A DNA stretch of 64,000 bases from Roseisalinus antarcticus (GTDB lineage Bacteria > Pseudomonadota > Alphaproteobacteria > Rhodobacterales > Rhodobacteraceae). A model generated the notes under the pieces. The model made no database searches and had not been told where the DNA came from. It was given only the letters and a program-made list of their open reading frames with translations. The position numbers were made by a program, and so were the translations under genes. Location of the stretch: positions 177,637-241,636 of the forward strand of contig NZ_FWFZ01000005.1 of NCBI RefSeq assembly GCF_900172355.1, given 5' to 3'. This document shows, piece by piece, positions 44,217 to 53,692 of this stretch (positions are counted from its first letter, which is position 1; every line of letters begins with the position of its first letter).

Positions 44217-44232
44217 CCCCGGAAAACCGGGG
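44217..44232 (+). promoter_or_regulatory. CCCCGG-AAAA-CCGGGG hairpin upstream of a small lipoprotein gene
   Basis: A perfect 6-bp stem with an AAAA loop, ending 11 bp before the ATG at 44244. It could fold in the leader RNA over the ribosome-binding region, or simply be structural. The rest of the 225-bp divergent region upstream holds no gene. Confidence 0.3.
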
Positions 44233-44243
44233 CACACACGAGG

Positions 44244-44390
44244 ATGAGCAGTATGTCCCGATTGATTTTCGCCGCGCTCTGCGGCGCCACGCTCCTTGCG
44301 GGGTGTGCGACATCTGGCGATGTCGTCTCCAGCCGCAACTACATGTCGCCGGTCTTCGTGCCGGATCTGCAGGCGACCGGCCCGCGCTAG
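44244..44390 (+). CDS. Small lipoprotein (48 residues)
   Basis: A short frame starting MSSMSRLIFAALCGATLLAGCATSGDVV and ending QATGPR. The lipobox LAGC (mature Cys near residue 21) and a compact charged-hydrophobic signal are convincing. The mature part is under 30 residues. AGGA precedes the start by a few bases; the ATG at 44253 is an alternative start. It lies alone between two minus-strand genes. Function unknown; a small envelope lipoprotein is inferred. Confidence 0.65.
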   Translation: MSSMSRLIFAALCGATLLAGCATSGDVVSSRNYMSPVFVPDLQATGPR

Positions 44391-44525
44391 GGCCGCGCCT
44401 CGGTGCGTTGGCAGGGACCGATGCGAAACAACGCCTGATACGGCGCCGCGCCTGGAGACGGGCCAGTTCGCAAGGCCCGTGTTGCGAAAATGCACCGCCC
44501 TTCGCGTGCCCCAAAGGGCCCGCGG

Positions 44526-45512
44526 TCAGATCATCGCCGGCACGACGAGGTCCGGTGGCCTGTGCCCGTCATCGAAGGTCTTGATGTTGATCAGGACCTT
44601 TTCCCCCATTTCGATGCGCCCCTCGCGCGTGGCCGAGCCCATGTGCGGAAGCAGCACGACATTCGGCAGTTCGCGCAGGCGCGGGTTCAGATCCGCCCCG
44701 TTTTCGTAGACGTCGAGACCCGCGCCCGCGACCTCGCCCGCCCTCAGCATCCGCGTCAGGGCGTTCTCGTCGATCACCTCCCCGCGCGAGGTGTTGACGA
44801 TCACGGCGGAGGGTTTCATCAGCTTGAGCCGCCGCGCGTTCATCAGGTGAAACGTCGACGGCGTGTGCGGGCAATTGATCGACAGCACATCCATGCGCGC
44901 GACCATCTGGTCGAGGCTTTCCCAATACGTCGCCTCAAGCGCATCCTCGATCTCGGTGCGCAGGCGACGGCGATTGTGGTAATGCACCTGCATGCCGAAG
45001 GCGGCCGCGCGGCGGGCCACGGCCTGGCCGATCCGTCCCATGCCCAGGATGCCCAGCCGGCGCCCCGCGATCCGTCCGCCCAGCATCGCCGTCGGCGACC
45101 AGCCGGGCCAGTCGCCGCTCTGCATCACGGCAAGCCCCTCGGGGATCCGCCGCGTCACCGCGAGGATCAGGGCCATGGCCATGTCGGCGGTATCCTCGGT
45201 CAGGACGCCCGGCGTGTTCGACACCAGGACCCCGCGCTGCCGCGCCGTGGCGACGTCGATGTGATCGACCCCGGAGCCGTAGTTCGCGATCAGCTTCAGC
45301 CGCTCTCCCGCCTGGCCCAGCAGGCCGGCATCGATCCGGTCGGTGATCGTCGGCACCAGCACATCGGCCCGTCGCATCGCATCGGCCAGCGCCTCCCGAT
45401 CCATAGGCACATCTTCTTCGTTCAACTCGACGTTGAACAGCTCCTTCATGCGTGTCTCGACCGCTTCGGGCAATCGTCGCGTGACGACAACACTCAATCG
45501 TTTGGTGGGCAT
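44526..45512 (-). CDS. D-2-hydroxyacid dehydrogenase (glyoxylate/hydroxypyruvate reductase type)
   Basis: NAD(P)-dependent reductase of 328 residues. The cofactor motif is LGILGMGRIGQAVARRAAAFGM, followed by HYHNRRR, whose basic residues suggest NADPH preference. The catalytic Arg lies in VNTSRGEVIDENAL, the Glu in AGLDVYENGADLNP and the His in VLLPHMGSATREGR. The ATG at 45512 gives the standard start KRLSVVVTRRLPEAVETRM. It may reduce glyoxylate or hydroxypyruvate. Confidence 0.9.
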   Translation of the reverse strand: MPTKRLSVVVTRRLPEAVETRMKELFNVELNEEDVPMDREALADAMRRADVLVPTITDRIDAGLLGQAGERLKLIANYGSGVDHIDVATARQRGVLVSNTPGVLTEDTADMAMALILAVTRRIPEGLAVMQSGDWPGWSPTAMLGGRIAGRRLGILGMGRIGQAVARRAAAFGMQVHYHNRRRLRTEIEDALEATYWESLDQMVARMDVLSINCPHTPSTFHLMNARRLKLMKPSAVIVNTSRGEVIDENALTRMLRAGEVAGAGLDVYENGADLNPRLRELPNVVLLPHMGSATREGRIEMGEKVLINIKTFDDGHRPPDLVVPAMI

Positions 45513-45644
45513 GGTCTGCGCTCCCTCGCTTCCTCTGCCGAGGTATCTCTGGCACCTTGACTGGCAAAAGGGCGGTCTACAAGAACCGCGCAACAAAATT
45601 GCGCAGCCATAATGCGCAATGTCAGCCAAGGGCAGGCAACAACC

Positions 45645-46136
45645 ATGATCCGTCTAGTCAAGATCGTCGGGCTTCTGCTTATCTGTGCAACGGCCGCGTC
45701 ACCGCAAGAGGTCGGGCCCGTCACGGAACTCCCCATCCCGCGCTACGTCTCGCTGAAATCCTCCCCCGGCAACCTGCGGCGCGGCCCGTCGTTCAGCCAG
45801 CGCATCGACTGGGTGCTGATGCGCCGCGGCATGCCCCTTCGGGTGACGGCGGAATACGACAACTGGCGCCGGGTGGTGGACCGGGACGGCGTGGGGGGCT
45901 GGGTCTACTACACGCTGCTCTCCGGCAACCGCACCGTGATCGTCGATGCCGAGACCCTGAGCCTGCATGCCCGCCCCGACAGCCGGACCACCGAGATCGC
46001 GCGGCTGGAGCGCGGGGTCGTGGCCCGGGTCGACGAATGCACCGAAGACTGGTGCCGTCTGGTGGCCGACGGCTATCGCGGCTGGGCGCCGAAGGGCAAT
46101 TACTGGGGGGTGGAGCCGGACGAGGTCTTCGACTGA
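45645..46136 (+). CDS. Exported SH3-domain protein
   Basis: A 163-residue periplasmic protein. The ATG at 45645 gives the signal peptide MIRLVKIVGLLLICATAASPQ; an upstream in-frame ATG at 45612 would add 11 residues. Two bacterial SH3-like repeats follow: YVSLKSSPGNLRRGPSFSQRIDWVL..GWVYYTLLSG and LHARPDSRTTEIARLERGVVARVDECTEDWCRL..YRGWAPKGNYWG. Such domains bind peptidoglycan or act as targeting modules. It diverges from the hydroxyacid dehydrogenase. Confidence 0.8.
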   Translation: MIRLVKIVGLLLICATAASPQEVGPVTELPIPRYVSLKSSPGNLRRGPSFSQRIDWVLMRRGMPLRVTAEYDNWRRVVDRDGVGGWVYYTLLSGNRTVIVDAETLSLHARPDSRTTEIARLERGVVARVDECTEDWCRLVADGYRGWAPKGNYWGVEPDEVFD

Positions 46137-46196
46137 CACCGGCCCGCGGGACCGCGCCGCGCGGCGAGCGCTTGCCGAGGACCGCGAGCTTCGGCT

Positions 46197-47120
46197 ATGC
46201 GCAACGCCATGAGCCGGCCCGAACATTACCACCTGAACCTGTCCGCCGGAGTGCTTTCCGTGACGGTGGCGCTCGTTCTGGTCGCGGCCAAGCTCTGGGC
46301 GCTGGATCAGACCGGGTCGCTGGCGATTGCCGCGACGCTCACCGATTCCGCGCTGGACCTGATGATGTCGGCGGGGGGCCTCGCGGCCATCGCCTATGCC
46401 GCCAAGCCCGCGGATGACGACCACGCTTTCGGCCATACCTCTGCGGAGGATCTGGCAGCCCTCAGCCAGGCCGCGTTCATCCTGGTCTCGGCCGGGGTGA
46501 TCACCGTCACCGCCGTGCGCCGCCTGCTGTCCGACACGCCCGCGCCACTGACGTCGGAGGGTGCGGGGATCGCGGTGATCCTCTTTTCGGTGGTCCTGAC
46601 GCTGATCCTCGTGCTCTGGCAGCGGCACGTGGCGCGGCGCACGGGCAGCCGCGTGGTCGCGGCGGATTCCCTGCACTACCTCGGCGACCTGCTGCCCAAC
46701 ATGGGGGCGCTGATCGCGCTGCTGGCCTCGGCCCGGCTGGGCCTTGCGCAGATCGATTCCGTCGTGGCGCTGGTCGCCGCGATGCTGATGGTCCTCGGCG
46801 CGGTCCGCATCGGGCGGGCGGCCTGGGACGCGCTGATGGATCGCGCGGCCGACCCCGAGACCCTGCGCGGCATCGCCCGCATCGCCGATGAGTTTCCGGG
46901 CGTGCTCGGCCATCACGATCTCAAGACCCGGCGCGCCGGAAGCCGGGTCTTCGTAAACCTGCATATCGAGCTGGACGGCAGCCAGACACTCGACGAGGCC
47001 CACGCCACCGGCGCGGCCCTGCGCAGGGCGATCTGCGCGGCCTATCCCTCGGCCGATGTGCTGATCCACAAGGATCCGGCCAACGTGACCCCGCACCCCG
47101 AGGACACGCGGCCGCGCTGA
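46197..47120 (+). CDS. Cation diffusion facilitator family transporter
   Basis: Divalent-metal exporter (Zn/Fe/Mn class), 307 residues. Six membrane helices are followed by a cytoplasmic domain from about residue 215. The metal site in helix 2 shows as LTDSALDLMMS and that of helix 5 as ADSLHYLGDLLPN. The loop DDHAFGHTSAEDLAALSQA is the CDF hallmark. The C-terminal domain has HHDLKTRRAGSRVFVNLHIELD. The start could also be the ATG at 46209. It converges tail-to-tail with the M3 peptidase, with the two stop codons directly adjacent. Confidence 0.9.
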   Translation: MRNAMSRPEHYHLNLSAGVLSVTVALVLVAAKLWALDQTGSLAIAATLTDSALDLMMSAGGLAAIAYAAKPADDDHAFGHTSAEDLAALSQAAFILVSAGVITVTAVRRLLSDTPAPLTSEGAGIAVILFSVVLTLILVLWQRHVARRTGSRVVAADSLHYLGDLLPNMGALIALLASARLGLAQIDSVVALVAAMLMVLGAVRIGRAAWDALMDRAADPETLRGIARIADEFPGVLGHHDLKTRRAGSRVFVNLHIELDGSQTLDEAHATGAALRRAICAAYPSADVLIHKDPANVTPHPEDTRPR

Positions 47121-49148
47121 TCAGGCCGCGTCGAGCAGCCCGCGCCCCTTCAACAGCGCCTCGGGCCCCGGCATCCGGCCGCGGAACTTCTCGTAGAGAA
47201 CCGATGCCTCCTCGGATCCGCCGGCCGACAGCACGAACTTCTCCAGCTTGGCGGCGGTTTCGGGGTCGAACGGGCCGCCCGCCTCCTGGAAGGCGGCAAA
47301 GGCGTCGGCATCCATCACCTCGGACCACATGTAGGAATAATAACCGCAAGAATAGCCGTCGCCGGCGAAGACATGGGCGAATTGCGGTGTCGCGTGGCGC
47401 ATCCCGATCGCATGGGGCATCCCCATCTCGTCGAGCAGCTCGGCCTGCATCTGCATCGGATCGCCCGGAGGCTCGCCCTCGTGGAACGCCAGATCGACCA
47501 GCGCCGAGGCGACATATTCCACCGTCTGGAACCCCATGTCATAGGTCGAGGCCGCCAGAAGCCGCTCCAGCATCTCCTGCGGCATGGGCTCCCCTGTCTC
47601 GGCATGTGTGGCGAACTCGGCCAGGACCTCCGGCACTTCCAGCCAATGCTCGTAGAGCTGCGAGGGCAGCTCCACGAAATCCCTTGCGACGCTGGTGCCC
47701 GAAATCGACTCGTAGGTCACGTCCGACAAGATCTGGTGCAGCGCATGGCCGAATTCGTGAAACAGCGTCCGGGCATCGTCATAGGACAGAAGCGCGGGCG
47801 CCCCGGCACCCGGCTTGGCGAAGTTGCATACGTTGACCACGTGGGGCCGGACCTCTCCGGCCAGCTTCTGCTGGGACCGGAAGACCGTGCACCAGGCGCC
47901 CGACCGCTTCGATCCACGGGCGAAATAATCGCCGATGAACACCGCCATGTGCCGGCCGTCGCGGGTGACCTCCCAGGCCCGTGCGTCGGGGTGGTAAAGC
48001 TCCACCTCCAGCGGCGCGAACTCCAGACCGAACAGCCGGTTGGCACAGGCGAAGGCCGCCTCGATCATTCGCTCCAGCTGCAGGTAGGGCTTCAGCTCGG
48101 CCTCATCGAGGTCATGGTCCTCCTTCCGCCGCTTCTCGGAGTAGTAGCGCCAGTCCCAGGGCTCCAGCGGCCCGGTCTCGCCGTCGCCGTGCATCATCGC
48201 GGTCAGCCGGACCTCGTCGGCCAGCGCCTGCGCCCGCGCCGGCTCCCAGACCCGCGTCAGCAAGTCCTTCACGGCGGCGGGAGTTCCGGCCATCTCGGTC
48301 TCCAGCTTGTAATCGGCGAAGCTGTCGTAGCCCAGAAGGTCGGCCCGCTCGGCCCGCAGCTCCAGCGTCTCGCGGGCGATCTCGCGGTTGTCGGTATCGC
48401 CGCCGTTGGCGCCCCGCGCGGCCCAGGCCTCCCAGGCGCGCTTTCGCAGATCCCGGCGCGGCGAGAATTGCAGGAACGGCACGATCAGCGAGCGCGACAG
48501 CGTCACCACCGGCCCGCCCGCGCCCAGGGCCTCGCCCGTCGCGCGGGCGTTGGCCACCACGAAGTCCGGCAGGCCCTCCAGCTCGGGCTCGTCCAGCTCC
48601 ATCCGCCAGGCGCGCTCGTCGGCCAGCAGGTTCTGCGTGAACGAGGTGCCCAGCACGGACAGGCGGGATTTCACGTCCCGCAGCCGCTCGGCGGCATAAC
48701 CCTCAAGCTCGGCCCCCGCCCGCACGAAGCCGCGCCGGGTCAGGTAGAGAAGCCGCGCCTGCTCGGGCGTCAGGTTCAGGTCGTCCTTCGCGGTCCAAAG
48801 CGCCTCGATCCGGTCGAACAGCGCCCGGTTGGCATAGATCTCGGAGGCAAAGGCCGACAGCTTCGGCGACACCTCCCGCATCAGCGCCTCGCGGGCGTCC
48901 GTGCTGTCCGCCCCGCTGACGACAAAGAAGACCGACAGCGCCCGGTCGAGCCCCGCCGACGCGCCCTCGAGCGCCTCGATCGTGTTGGCGAATGTCGCAG
49001 GCTCCGGGTTGCCGGCGATCTCGGCGATCCTCGCCCGCCCGACCTCCATGCCGGCATCGATGGCCGGGCCGAAATCCTCGTCGGAAATCGCAGCGAAGGG
49101 CGGCAGTCCGAACGGCGTGTCCCAGCCCTCGATCAGCGCATGTGTCAT
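47121..49148 (-). CDS. M3-family metallopeptidase (oligopeptidase A / dipeptidyl carboxypeptidase type)
   Basis: Zinc peptidase of 675 residues, the usual length for the OpdA/Dcp group. The zinc motif is LFHEFGHALHQILS, followed by the distal Glu region ISGTSVARDFVELPSQLYEHW; the substrate-binding MRHATPQFAHVFAGDGYSCGYYSYMWSEV is near the C-terminus. No signal peptide, so it is likely a cytoplasmic recycler of peptides. It would act on peptides brought in by importers such as the Opp system. It follows the amino-acid permease gene by about 90 bp. Confidence 0.93.
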   Translation of the reverse strand: MTHALIEGWDTPFGLPPFAAISDEDFGPAIDAGMEVGRARIAEIAGNPEPATFANTIEALEGASAGLDRALSVFFVVSGADSTDAREALMREVSPKLSAFASEIYANRALFDRIEALWTAKDDLNLTPEQARLLYLTRRGFVRAGAELEGYAAERLRDVKSRLSVLGTSFTQNLLADERAWRMELDEPELEGLPDFVVANARATGEALGAGGPVVTLSRSLIVPFLQFSPRRDLRKRAWEAWAARGANGGDTDNREIARETLELRAERADLLGYDSFADYKLETEMAGTPAAVKDLLTRVWEPARAQALADEVRLTAMMHGDGETGPLEPWDWRYYSEKRRKEDHDLDEAELKPYLQLERMIEAAFACANRLFGLEFAPLEVELYHPDARAWEVTRDGRHMAVFIGDYFARGSKRSGAWCTVFRSQQKLAGEVRPHVVNVCNFAKPGAGAPALLSYDDARTLFHEFGHALHQILSDVTYESISGTSVARDFVELPSQLYEHWLEVPEVLAEFATHAETGEPMPQEMLERLLAASTYDMGFQTVEYVASALVDLAFHEGEPPGDPMQMQAELLDEMGMPHAIGMRHATPQFAHVFAGDGYSCGYYSYMWSEVMDADAFAAFQEAGGPFDPETAAKLEKFVLSAGGSEEASVLYEKFRGRMPGPEALLKGRGLLDAA

Positions 49149-49201
49149 GTAGGGCTCCTTTCACCACCATACCTATGCCGCCGGCGGCAAGGTCTCCACC
49201 C

Positions 49202-49230
49202 CTTCATCTTGGCAAAAAAACTCATGCGCC
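49202..49230 (-). repeat. Dispersed repeat GAG-T7-GCCAAGATGAAGG, copy C (partial)
   Basis: Read on the minus strand, GAGTTTTTTTGCCAAGATGAAGG matches the second half of the repeats at 33818 and 52407. The GCCTCCGGCG half is replaced by an unrelated GGCGCAT. It lies between the permease stop and the M3 peptidase start. Confidence 0.6.
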
Positions 49231-49236
49231 GGGCTG

Positions 49237-50028
49237 TCACCCGGGATAGCGGCTGCGCAATTTCCGCTCCAGCCGCCGCAAGAGCAGCGACAGCCCGATT
49301 GTCATCACCAGGTAGATGAAGGCGACGACGTTGTAGGTCTCGAAATAGCGGAAGTTCCCGGCCGCCGTGACCTTGCCCATCTGCGTGACATCCGCGACGC
49401 CCAGCACCGACACCAGGCTGCTGTCCTTGATCATCGCCACGAAGTCATTGCCCAGCGGCGGCAGGATCCGCCGGAACGCCTGCGGAAAGACGATGTGTCG
49501 GAACCGCTGCCAGGGACCAAGGCCCAGCGCCTCCGCCGCCTCCACCTGCCCGCGGTCGATGCTTTGCAGCCCGGCCCGGAAGACCTCGGCGATGAAGGCC
49601 GAATAGCCGATGGTCAACGCGATGATCGCCCGCCACATCAGGCTGAAATCCCGGGTCCGGATCGGCTCCAGCCCCAGCCCGTCCAGAACCCAGTTCCAGC
49701 CCGCCACCATCGCGGGCGCCATCACGAAGGCAACATAGAGCAAAAGCACCAGGATCGGCACGCCGCGCACGATCTCGATATAGAACCGCGCCACCTGGCG
49801 CAGCACAAGGAACCGCGACAGCGACGCCACTGCGAGCCCCAGCCCGCCGAGACAGGCCAGCGCAAAGCCGACCAGCGTCACGAAAACGGTGATCCAGATG
49901 CCCTTGGAGAGGGTCCCCAGAACCTGCACGTAGAGGTCCCGGGAGACGATTTGCCACACGAACCAGAGGCCCAGCCCCCCGGCGACCAGAAGCCACCAAG
50001 GGAAATCGTCCTTGCTCTCGCCACTCAC
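49237..50028 (-). CDS. Amino-acid ABC transporter permease
   Basis: Polar amino-acid permease of the HisMQ family, 263 residues. An N-terminal helix (WWLLVAGGLGLWFVWQIV) is followed by the family domain. RFYIEIVRGVPILVLLLYV and the EAA loop EAAEALGLGPWQRFRHIVFPQAFRRILPPLGNDF are diagnostic, and KDSSLVSVLGVADVTQ completes the block. It lies 25 bp after the receptor gene. No ATPase gene is in the window, so the pair must share one encoded elsewhere. Confidence 0.9.
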   Translation of the reverse strand: MSGESKDDFPWWLLVAGGLGLWFVWQIVSRDLYVQVLGTLSKGIWITVFVTLVGFALACLGGLGLAVASLSRFLVLRQVARFYIEIVRGVPILVLLLYVAFVMAPAMVAGWNWVLDGLGLEPIRTRDFSLMWRAIIALTIGYSAFIAEVFRAGLQSIDRGQVEAAEALGLGPWQRFRHIVFPQAFRRILPPLGNDFVAMIKDSSLVSVLGVADVTQMGKVTAAGNFRYFETYNVVAFIYLVMTIGLSLLLRRLERKLRSRYPG

Positions 50029-50053
50029 GGGCGGATGCGCGGCCGGTCAGCGC

Positions 50054-50839
50054 TCATTCGCCCAGCTTGTACTCCAGGAACCACCTGGTGTTGAGCGCAT
50101 CCAGCGTCCCGTCCGCTTCCATCGAGGCGATCGCGGCGTTGATCGGCTCCACAAGGTCAGACCCCATCGGGAAGATGAAGCCGAAATCCTCGGTCCCCAG
50201 CTTCTCGCCCACGATCTTCAGCCCGCCGTCGGAGGCCTCGACATAGCCGTTGCCTGCCGTGCCGTCGGTCAGGACGAGATCCACGTCCCCGGTGCGCAGC
50301 GCCTGAACGCCCGCGCCGAACGTCTCGAACAGCTGGACCCGCGGGTTCGCCTCGTCGCCGTCCAGCACATCGTAGACGGCGACGTAGAACGGCGTCGTCC
50401 CGGGCTGCGCCGCGACCAGCAGATCGGGATCGGCGGCAAAGGAGGCGGCATCGTCAAACCTCGTCTCGTCGCCCCGGACCAGCATCACCATTTCGCTGGT
50501 CATGTAGGTGTCGGAGAAATCGACAACCTCGGCCCGGTCTTCCCGGATGGTGATCCCGGTCATCCCGATGTCGTACTGGCCCTCGGCAACCGCCGGGATC
50601 ATCGCGTCCCACGAGGTCCTCTCATAGGCGACGGTGAAGTTCAGCCTGTCGGCGATCTCGGCCATGGCGTCATATTCCCAGCCCACGGCCTCGCCGGAAC
50701 TCGGGTCGATGAACTGGAGCGGCGGATAGGCGTTCTCGGTTACCACGACCACTTCGCGCCCGCCCAGATCGGGCAGGTCCTGGGCCACGGCGGCCCCGGC
50801 GGACAGCACCGCGGCGCTCAGGACGGCAAACAATTTCAT
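50054..50839 (-). CDS. Amino-acid ABC transporter substrate-binding protein
   Basis: Periplasmic receptor of family 3, 261 residues. A signal peptide ([20 protein letters not shown]) precedes [38 protein letters not shown]. Ligand-site features include [35 protein letters not shown]. The ATG at 50839 has GGGAGA at good spacing. The specific amino acid cannot be told from sequence alone. Confidence 0.92.
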   Translation of the reverse strand: MKLFAVLSAAVLSAGAAVAQDLPDLGGREVVVVTENAYPPLQFIDPSSGEAVGWEYDAMAEIADRLNFTVAYERTSWDAMIPAVAEGQYDIGMTGITIREDRAEVVDFSDTYMTSEMVMLVRGDETRFDDAASFAADPDLLVAAQPGTTPFYVAVYDVLDGDEANPRVQLFETFGAGVQALRTGDVDLVLTDGTAGNGYVEASDGGLKIVGEKLGTEDFGFIFPMGSDLVEPINAAIASMEADGTLDALNTRWFLEYKLGE

Positions 50840-50853
50840 GACATTCTCCCTGA

Positions 50854-51933
50854 CTATGATCGCGACGAGTATGCCGCGCCGCGCTCCGCGTGCAAGCCTC
50901 CCCGGCCACAGACAGGGCAGTCCTCGCGGCGGCTCAGGGCGATGCTCCGGGTTTCGGCGTAAAGCGCATCGTAAATCAGCATACGTCCGCGCAGCGCCTC
51001 GCCGGCATCGGTCAGCAGCTTGACCGCCTCGACAGCCATCATCGCGCCGACCACGCCCGGCAACGGCCCCAGAACGCCCGCCTCCGCGCAGGACGGGGCG
51101 AGCGACGGATCGGGCGCCACCGGAAACACGCATTCGTAGCAAGGCGCACCCCGCCCCGGATCCCAGACCGAGATCTGCCCCTCCCACTGGGTCAGCGCCC
51201 CCCCGACCAGGGGCACGCCAAGGCCGGCGCAGACCCTGTTCACCAGGTAGCGCGTCTCGAAATTGTCCGACCCGTCCAGCACGACATCGTAGTCGGCCAG
51301 CAACTCCGCCGCGATCTCCCCGGTCAGGCGCCGGTGATAGGGCCGCACCGCGACGAAGGGGTTCAGCGCCTCGATCGCGGCCTGAGCGGAAAAGACCTTG
51401 GGCATCCCGATGCGGCTGTCGGAATGGATCACCTGCCGCTGCAGGTTGCTCCCCTCGACCTCGTCAGGGTCGATCACGCCGATGGTTCCGACCCCGGCCG
51501 CCGCCAGGTAAGTCAGCGCGGGCGAGCCGAGCCCGCCGGCGCCAACGACCAGCACCTTGGCCTGCTTCAGTCGTTTCTGCCCGGGACCGCCGATCTCGCG
51601 CAGGACCATATGCCTTGCGTAGCGGCCCAATTCGGTGCCGCTGAAAGACCCCGGAGGCTCCGGCGGCGCTGGCGCGCCTGAGGCACGCGCCCGCAGCCAT
51701 CTCAGCCCCCGGGCATACATCCATCCAAGGCCCGCAGCGGCCAAAATCAGCAGCCACAGCGCCGGGGACCCTCCCGTCGCCTCGCGCAGCGGATGGCCCG
51801 CGGGCAACAGGACCTGCACGATGAGGACCGCGATCAGAAGCAGCCCGATCATGGTCCACCGGGCCTGACGCGGCGCCCCCATGGCCACGCCGATGCCCCA
51901 GAGCGCCCCCGCCATGGCCAGAACGACGATCAT
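50854..51933 (-). CDS. moeB: ThiF/MoeB-family adenylyltransferase with N-terminal membrane helices
   Basis: E1-like enzyme that adenylates the C-terminus of a ubiquitin-like sulfur carrier (MoaD or ThiS), 359 residues. The N-terminal ~80 residues hold about three hydrophobic helices ([53 protein letters not shown]). From about residue 100 the ThiF domain has [42 protein letters not shown] and [13 protein letters not shown]. Zinc cysteines lie in APCYECVFP and DCPVCGRGG. The start overlaps the dut stop. Molybdenum-cofactor synthesis fits the xanthine dehydrogenase elsewhere in the window. Confidence 0.88.
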   Translation of the reverse strand: MIVVLAMAGALWGIGVAMGAPRQARWTMIGLLLIAVLIVQVLLPAGHPLREATGGSPALWLLILAAAGLGWMYARGLRWLRARASGAPAPPEPPGSFSGTELGRYARHMVLREIGGPGQKRLKQAKVLVVGAGGLGSPALTYLAAAGVGTIGVIDPDEVEGSNLQRQVIHSDSRIGMPKVFSAQAAIEALNPFVAVRPYHRRLTGEIAAELLADYDVVLDGSDNFETRYLVNRVCAGLGVPLVGGALTQWEGQISVWDPGRGAPCYECVFPVAPDPSLAPSCAEAGVLGPLPGVVGAMMAVEAVKLLTDAGEALRGRMLIYDALYAETRSIALSRREDCPVCGRGGLHAERGAAYSSRS

Positions 51934-52412
51934 CCCGCCCGCCCGGTCGAGCCGAAGCCACCCGCGCCCCGCGCCGTTTCCGAAAGCGCGTCCCGCTGCA
52001 CGAAGGTCCCGCGCACCACAGGCGCCACCACCATTTGCGCTATTCGGTCGCCATGTTCGACACGGAACGGCGCATCCCCCGCATTGAGCAGGATAACCCC
52101 GACCGGACCGCGATAGTCGCAATCAATGGTACCCGGCGCATTGACCAGCATGATCCCGTGCTTCAGCGCCAGCCCGGACCGCGGGCGCACCTGCACCTCG
52201 AAGCCGTCCGGGATCTCCATCACGAATCCCGTCGGGATCAGAGCCCGCTCTCCGGGCGCCAGGACGACACCGCCCCGCGCTCCTTCGGCGAAATTCGCCC
52301 GGACATCCGCCCCCGCGGCCCCCGCCGTCTTGTAGGACGGCAGCGCAATGGACGGATCCGCCCCCGCCACGAAAGTGATCCCGATTTCAGGCACGCCCGC
52401 CCCCACATTCAT
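51930..52412 (-). CDS. dut: dUTP diphosphatase
   Basis: Hydrolyses dUTP to dUMP, 160 residues, trimeric family. The motifs are in order: [61 protein letters not shown] and the C-terminal GGFGSTGR. The ATG at 52412 lies inside the dispersed repeat; a GTG at 52394 ([11 protein letters not shown]) is an alternative start. It overlaps moeB by 4 bp and follows coaBC. Confidence 0.93.
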   Translation of the reverse strand: MNVGAGVPEIGITFVAGADPSIALPSYKTAGAAGADVRANFAEGARGGVVLAPGERALIPTGFVMEIPDGFEVQVRPRSGLALKHGIMLVNAPGTIDCDYRGPVGVILLNAGDAPFRVEHGDRIAQMVVAPVVRGTFVQRDALSETARGAGGFGSTGRAG

Positions 52413-52438
52413 CTTGGCAAAAAACTCCCGCCGGAGGC
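52407..52438 (-). repeat. Dispersed repeat GCCTCCGGCGGGAG-T6-GCCAAGATGAA, copy B
   Basis: Minus-strand copy in the 30-bp gap between coaBC and dut. The CTCC/GGAG mini-hairpin and six T are intact, as in copy A. The ATG of the repeat (AAGATGAA) coincides with the apparent dut start codon. Confidence 0.75.
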
Positions 52439-52442
52439 ACGG

Positions 52443-53636
52443 TCAGGCCAGCGCCTCCGCCATCATCCCGGCGAGCCGCCGTGCCACGGCGTCCTTGCCC
52501 TCGCGCGGCCAGTCCTCGGCCCCGTCCTCGGTGATGAAGGTAATCCGATTTTCGGTGCCGCCCATGATCCCCGTGGCCGGCGACACGTCATTGGCCAAAA
52601 GCCAGTCACAGCCCTTCCGGCGCCGCTTGGCGGTGGCATTGGCGACGACGTCATCGGTCTCGGCGGCAAAGCCCACCACCAGCGCGGGACGGTCGGACCC
52701 AAGCCCCGCGATCTCGGCGAGGATATCGGGGTTCTGCGTCAACTCCAGCTCGGGCAAGGCCCCGGCGGTCTTCTTCATCTTGGAGCCCGAGGCATTGGCG
52801 ACGCGCCAATCCGCGACCGCCGCCGCGAAGACGGCGCCGTCGACCGGCAGCGCATCGTGCACCGCCGCGCGCATCTCCTCGGCGGTCTCGACCGCGACGA
52901 CCTCGACGCCCGGGGGCGGCGACACCTCCGCGGGACCGGTGACAAAGACCACCTCCGCGCCGAGATCCGCCAGGGCCCGGGCAATCGCCGTGCCCTGCGC
53001 CCCCGAAGAGCGATTGGCGATATAGCGGACAGGGTCGATCGGCTCATGGGTCGGCCCAGAGGTCACCAGAACCCGGCGCCCGGCCAGTGGACCGCCGCCG
53101 AAGGCCCGTTCCACCGCCGCGACGATCTCCATCGGCTCGGCCATGCGCCCGGGCCCGAATTCGCGGCAGGCCATGTCGCCCTTGTTGGGCCCGACACTCA
53201 GGATCCCGTCCGCGGCCAGCGTCCGGACATTGCGCTGCGTGGCCGGATGCTCCCACATCCGCACGTTCATCGCCGGCGCCAGCAGCACCCGCTTGTCCGT
53301 CGCCAGCAACAGGGTCGAGGCCAGATCCCCGGCCAGTCCGGCGGCCATCTTGGCCATCAGGTCGGCCGTCGCGGGGGCAACAACGACGAGGTCCGCGGCC
53401 CGGCTCAGCTCGATATGGCCCATCTCGGCCTCGGCAGTGAGGTCGAAAAGCTCCGTGAACACCTTCTTGCCGGCCAGCGCCGACACCGACAGCGGTGTGA
53501 CAAATTCCGCACCCGACCGGGTCAGGACCGGCGTGACCTCAACGCCGCGCTCCTTCAGCCGCCGGATCAGCTCCAGCGCCTTGTAGGCCGCGATCCCGCC
53601 GCCGATGATGAGAAGTACATGTCGTCCAGCCAGCAT
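52443..53636 (-). CDS. coaBC: Bifunctional phosphopantothenoylcysteine decarboxylase / phosphopantothenate-cysteine ligase
   Basis: Two steps of coenzyme A synthesis in one 397-residue protein. The CoaC half (about 1-185) is a flavoprotein with LLIIGGGIAAYKALELIRRLKERG, PAMNVRMWEHPATQRNV and a catalytic Cys in ACREFGPGRMAEP. The CoaB half starts near 190 with VLVTSGPTHEPIDPVRYIANRSSG and has FAAAVADWRV. Next gene downstream is dut, a common neighbour. Confidence 0.94.
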   Translation of the reverse strand: MLAGRHVLLIIGGGIAAYKALELIRRLKERGVEVTPVLTRSGAEFVTPLSVSALAGKKVFTELFDLTAEAEMGHIELSRAADLVVVAPATADLMAKMAAGLAGDLASTLLLATDKRVLLAPAMNVRMWEHPATQRNVRTLAADGILSVGPNKGDMACREFGPGRMAEPMEIVAAVERAFGGGPLAGRRVLVTSGPTHEPIDPVRYIANRSSGAQGTAIARALADLGAEVVFVTGPAEVSPPPGVEVVAVETAEEMRAAVHDALPVDGAVFAAAVADWRVANASGSKMKKTAGALPELELTQNPDILAEIAGLGSDRPALVVGFAAETDDVVANATAKRRRKGCDWLLANDVSPATGIMGGTENRITFITEDGAEDWPREGKDAVARRLAGMMAEALA

Positions 53637-53692
53637 GGCGCCAGACTAGGCGCGGCCCGCGGCCTCCACAAGCGCCCGCTCGCGGGAACGGT

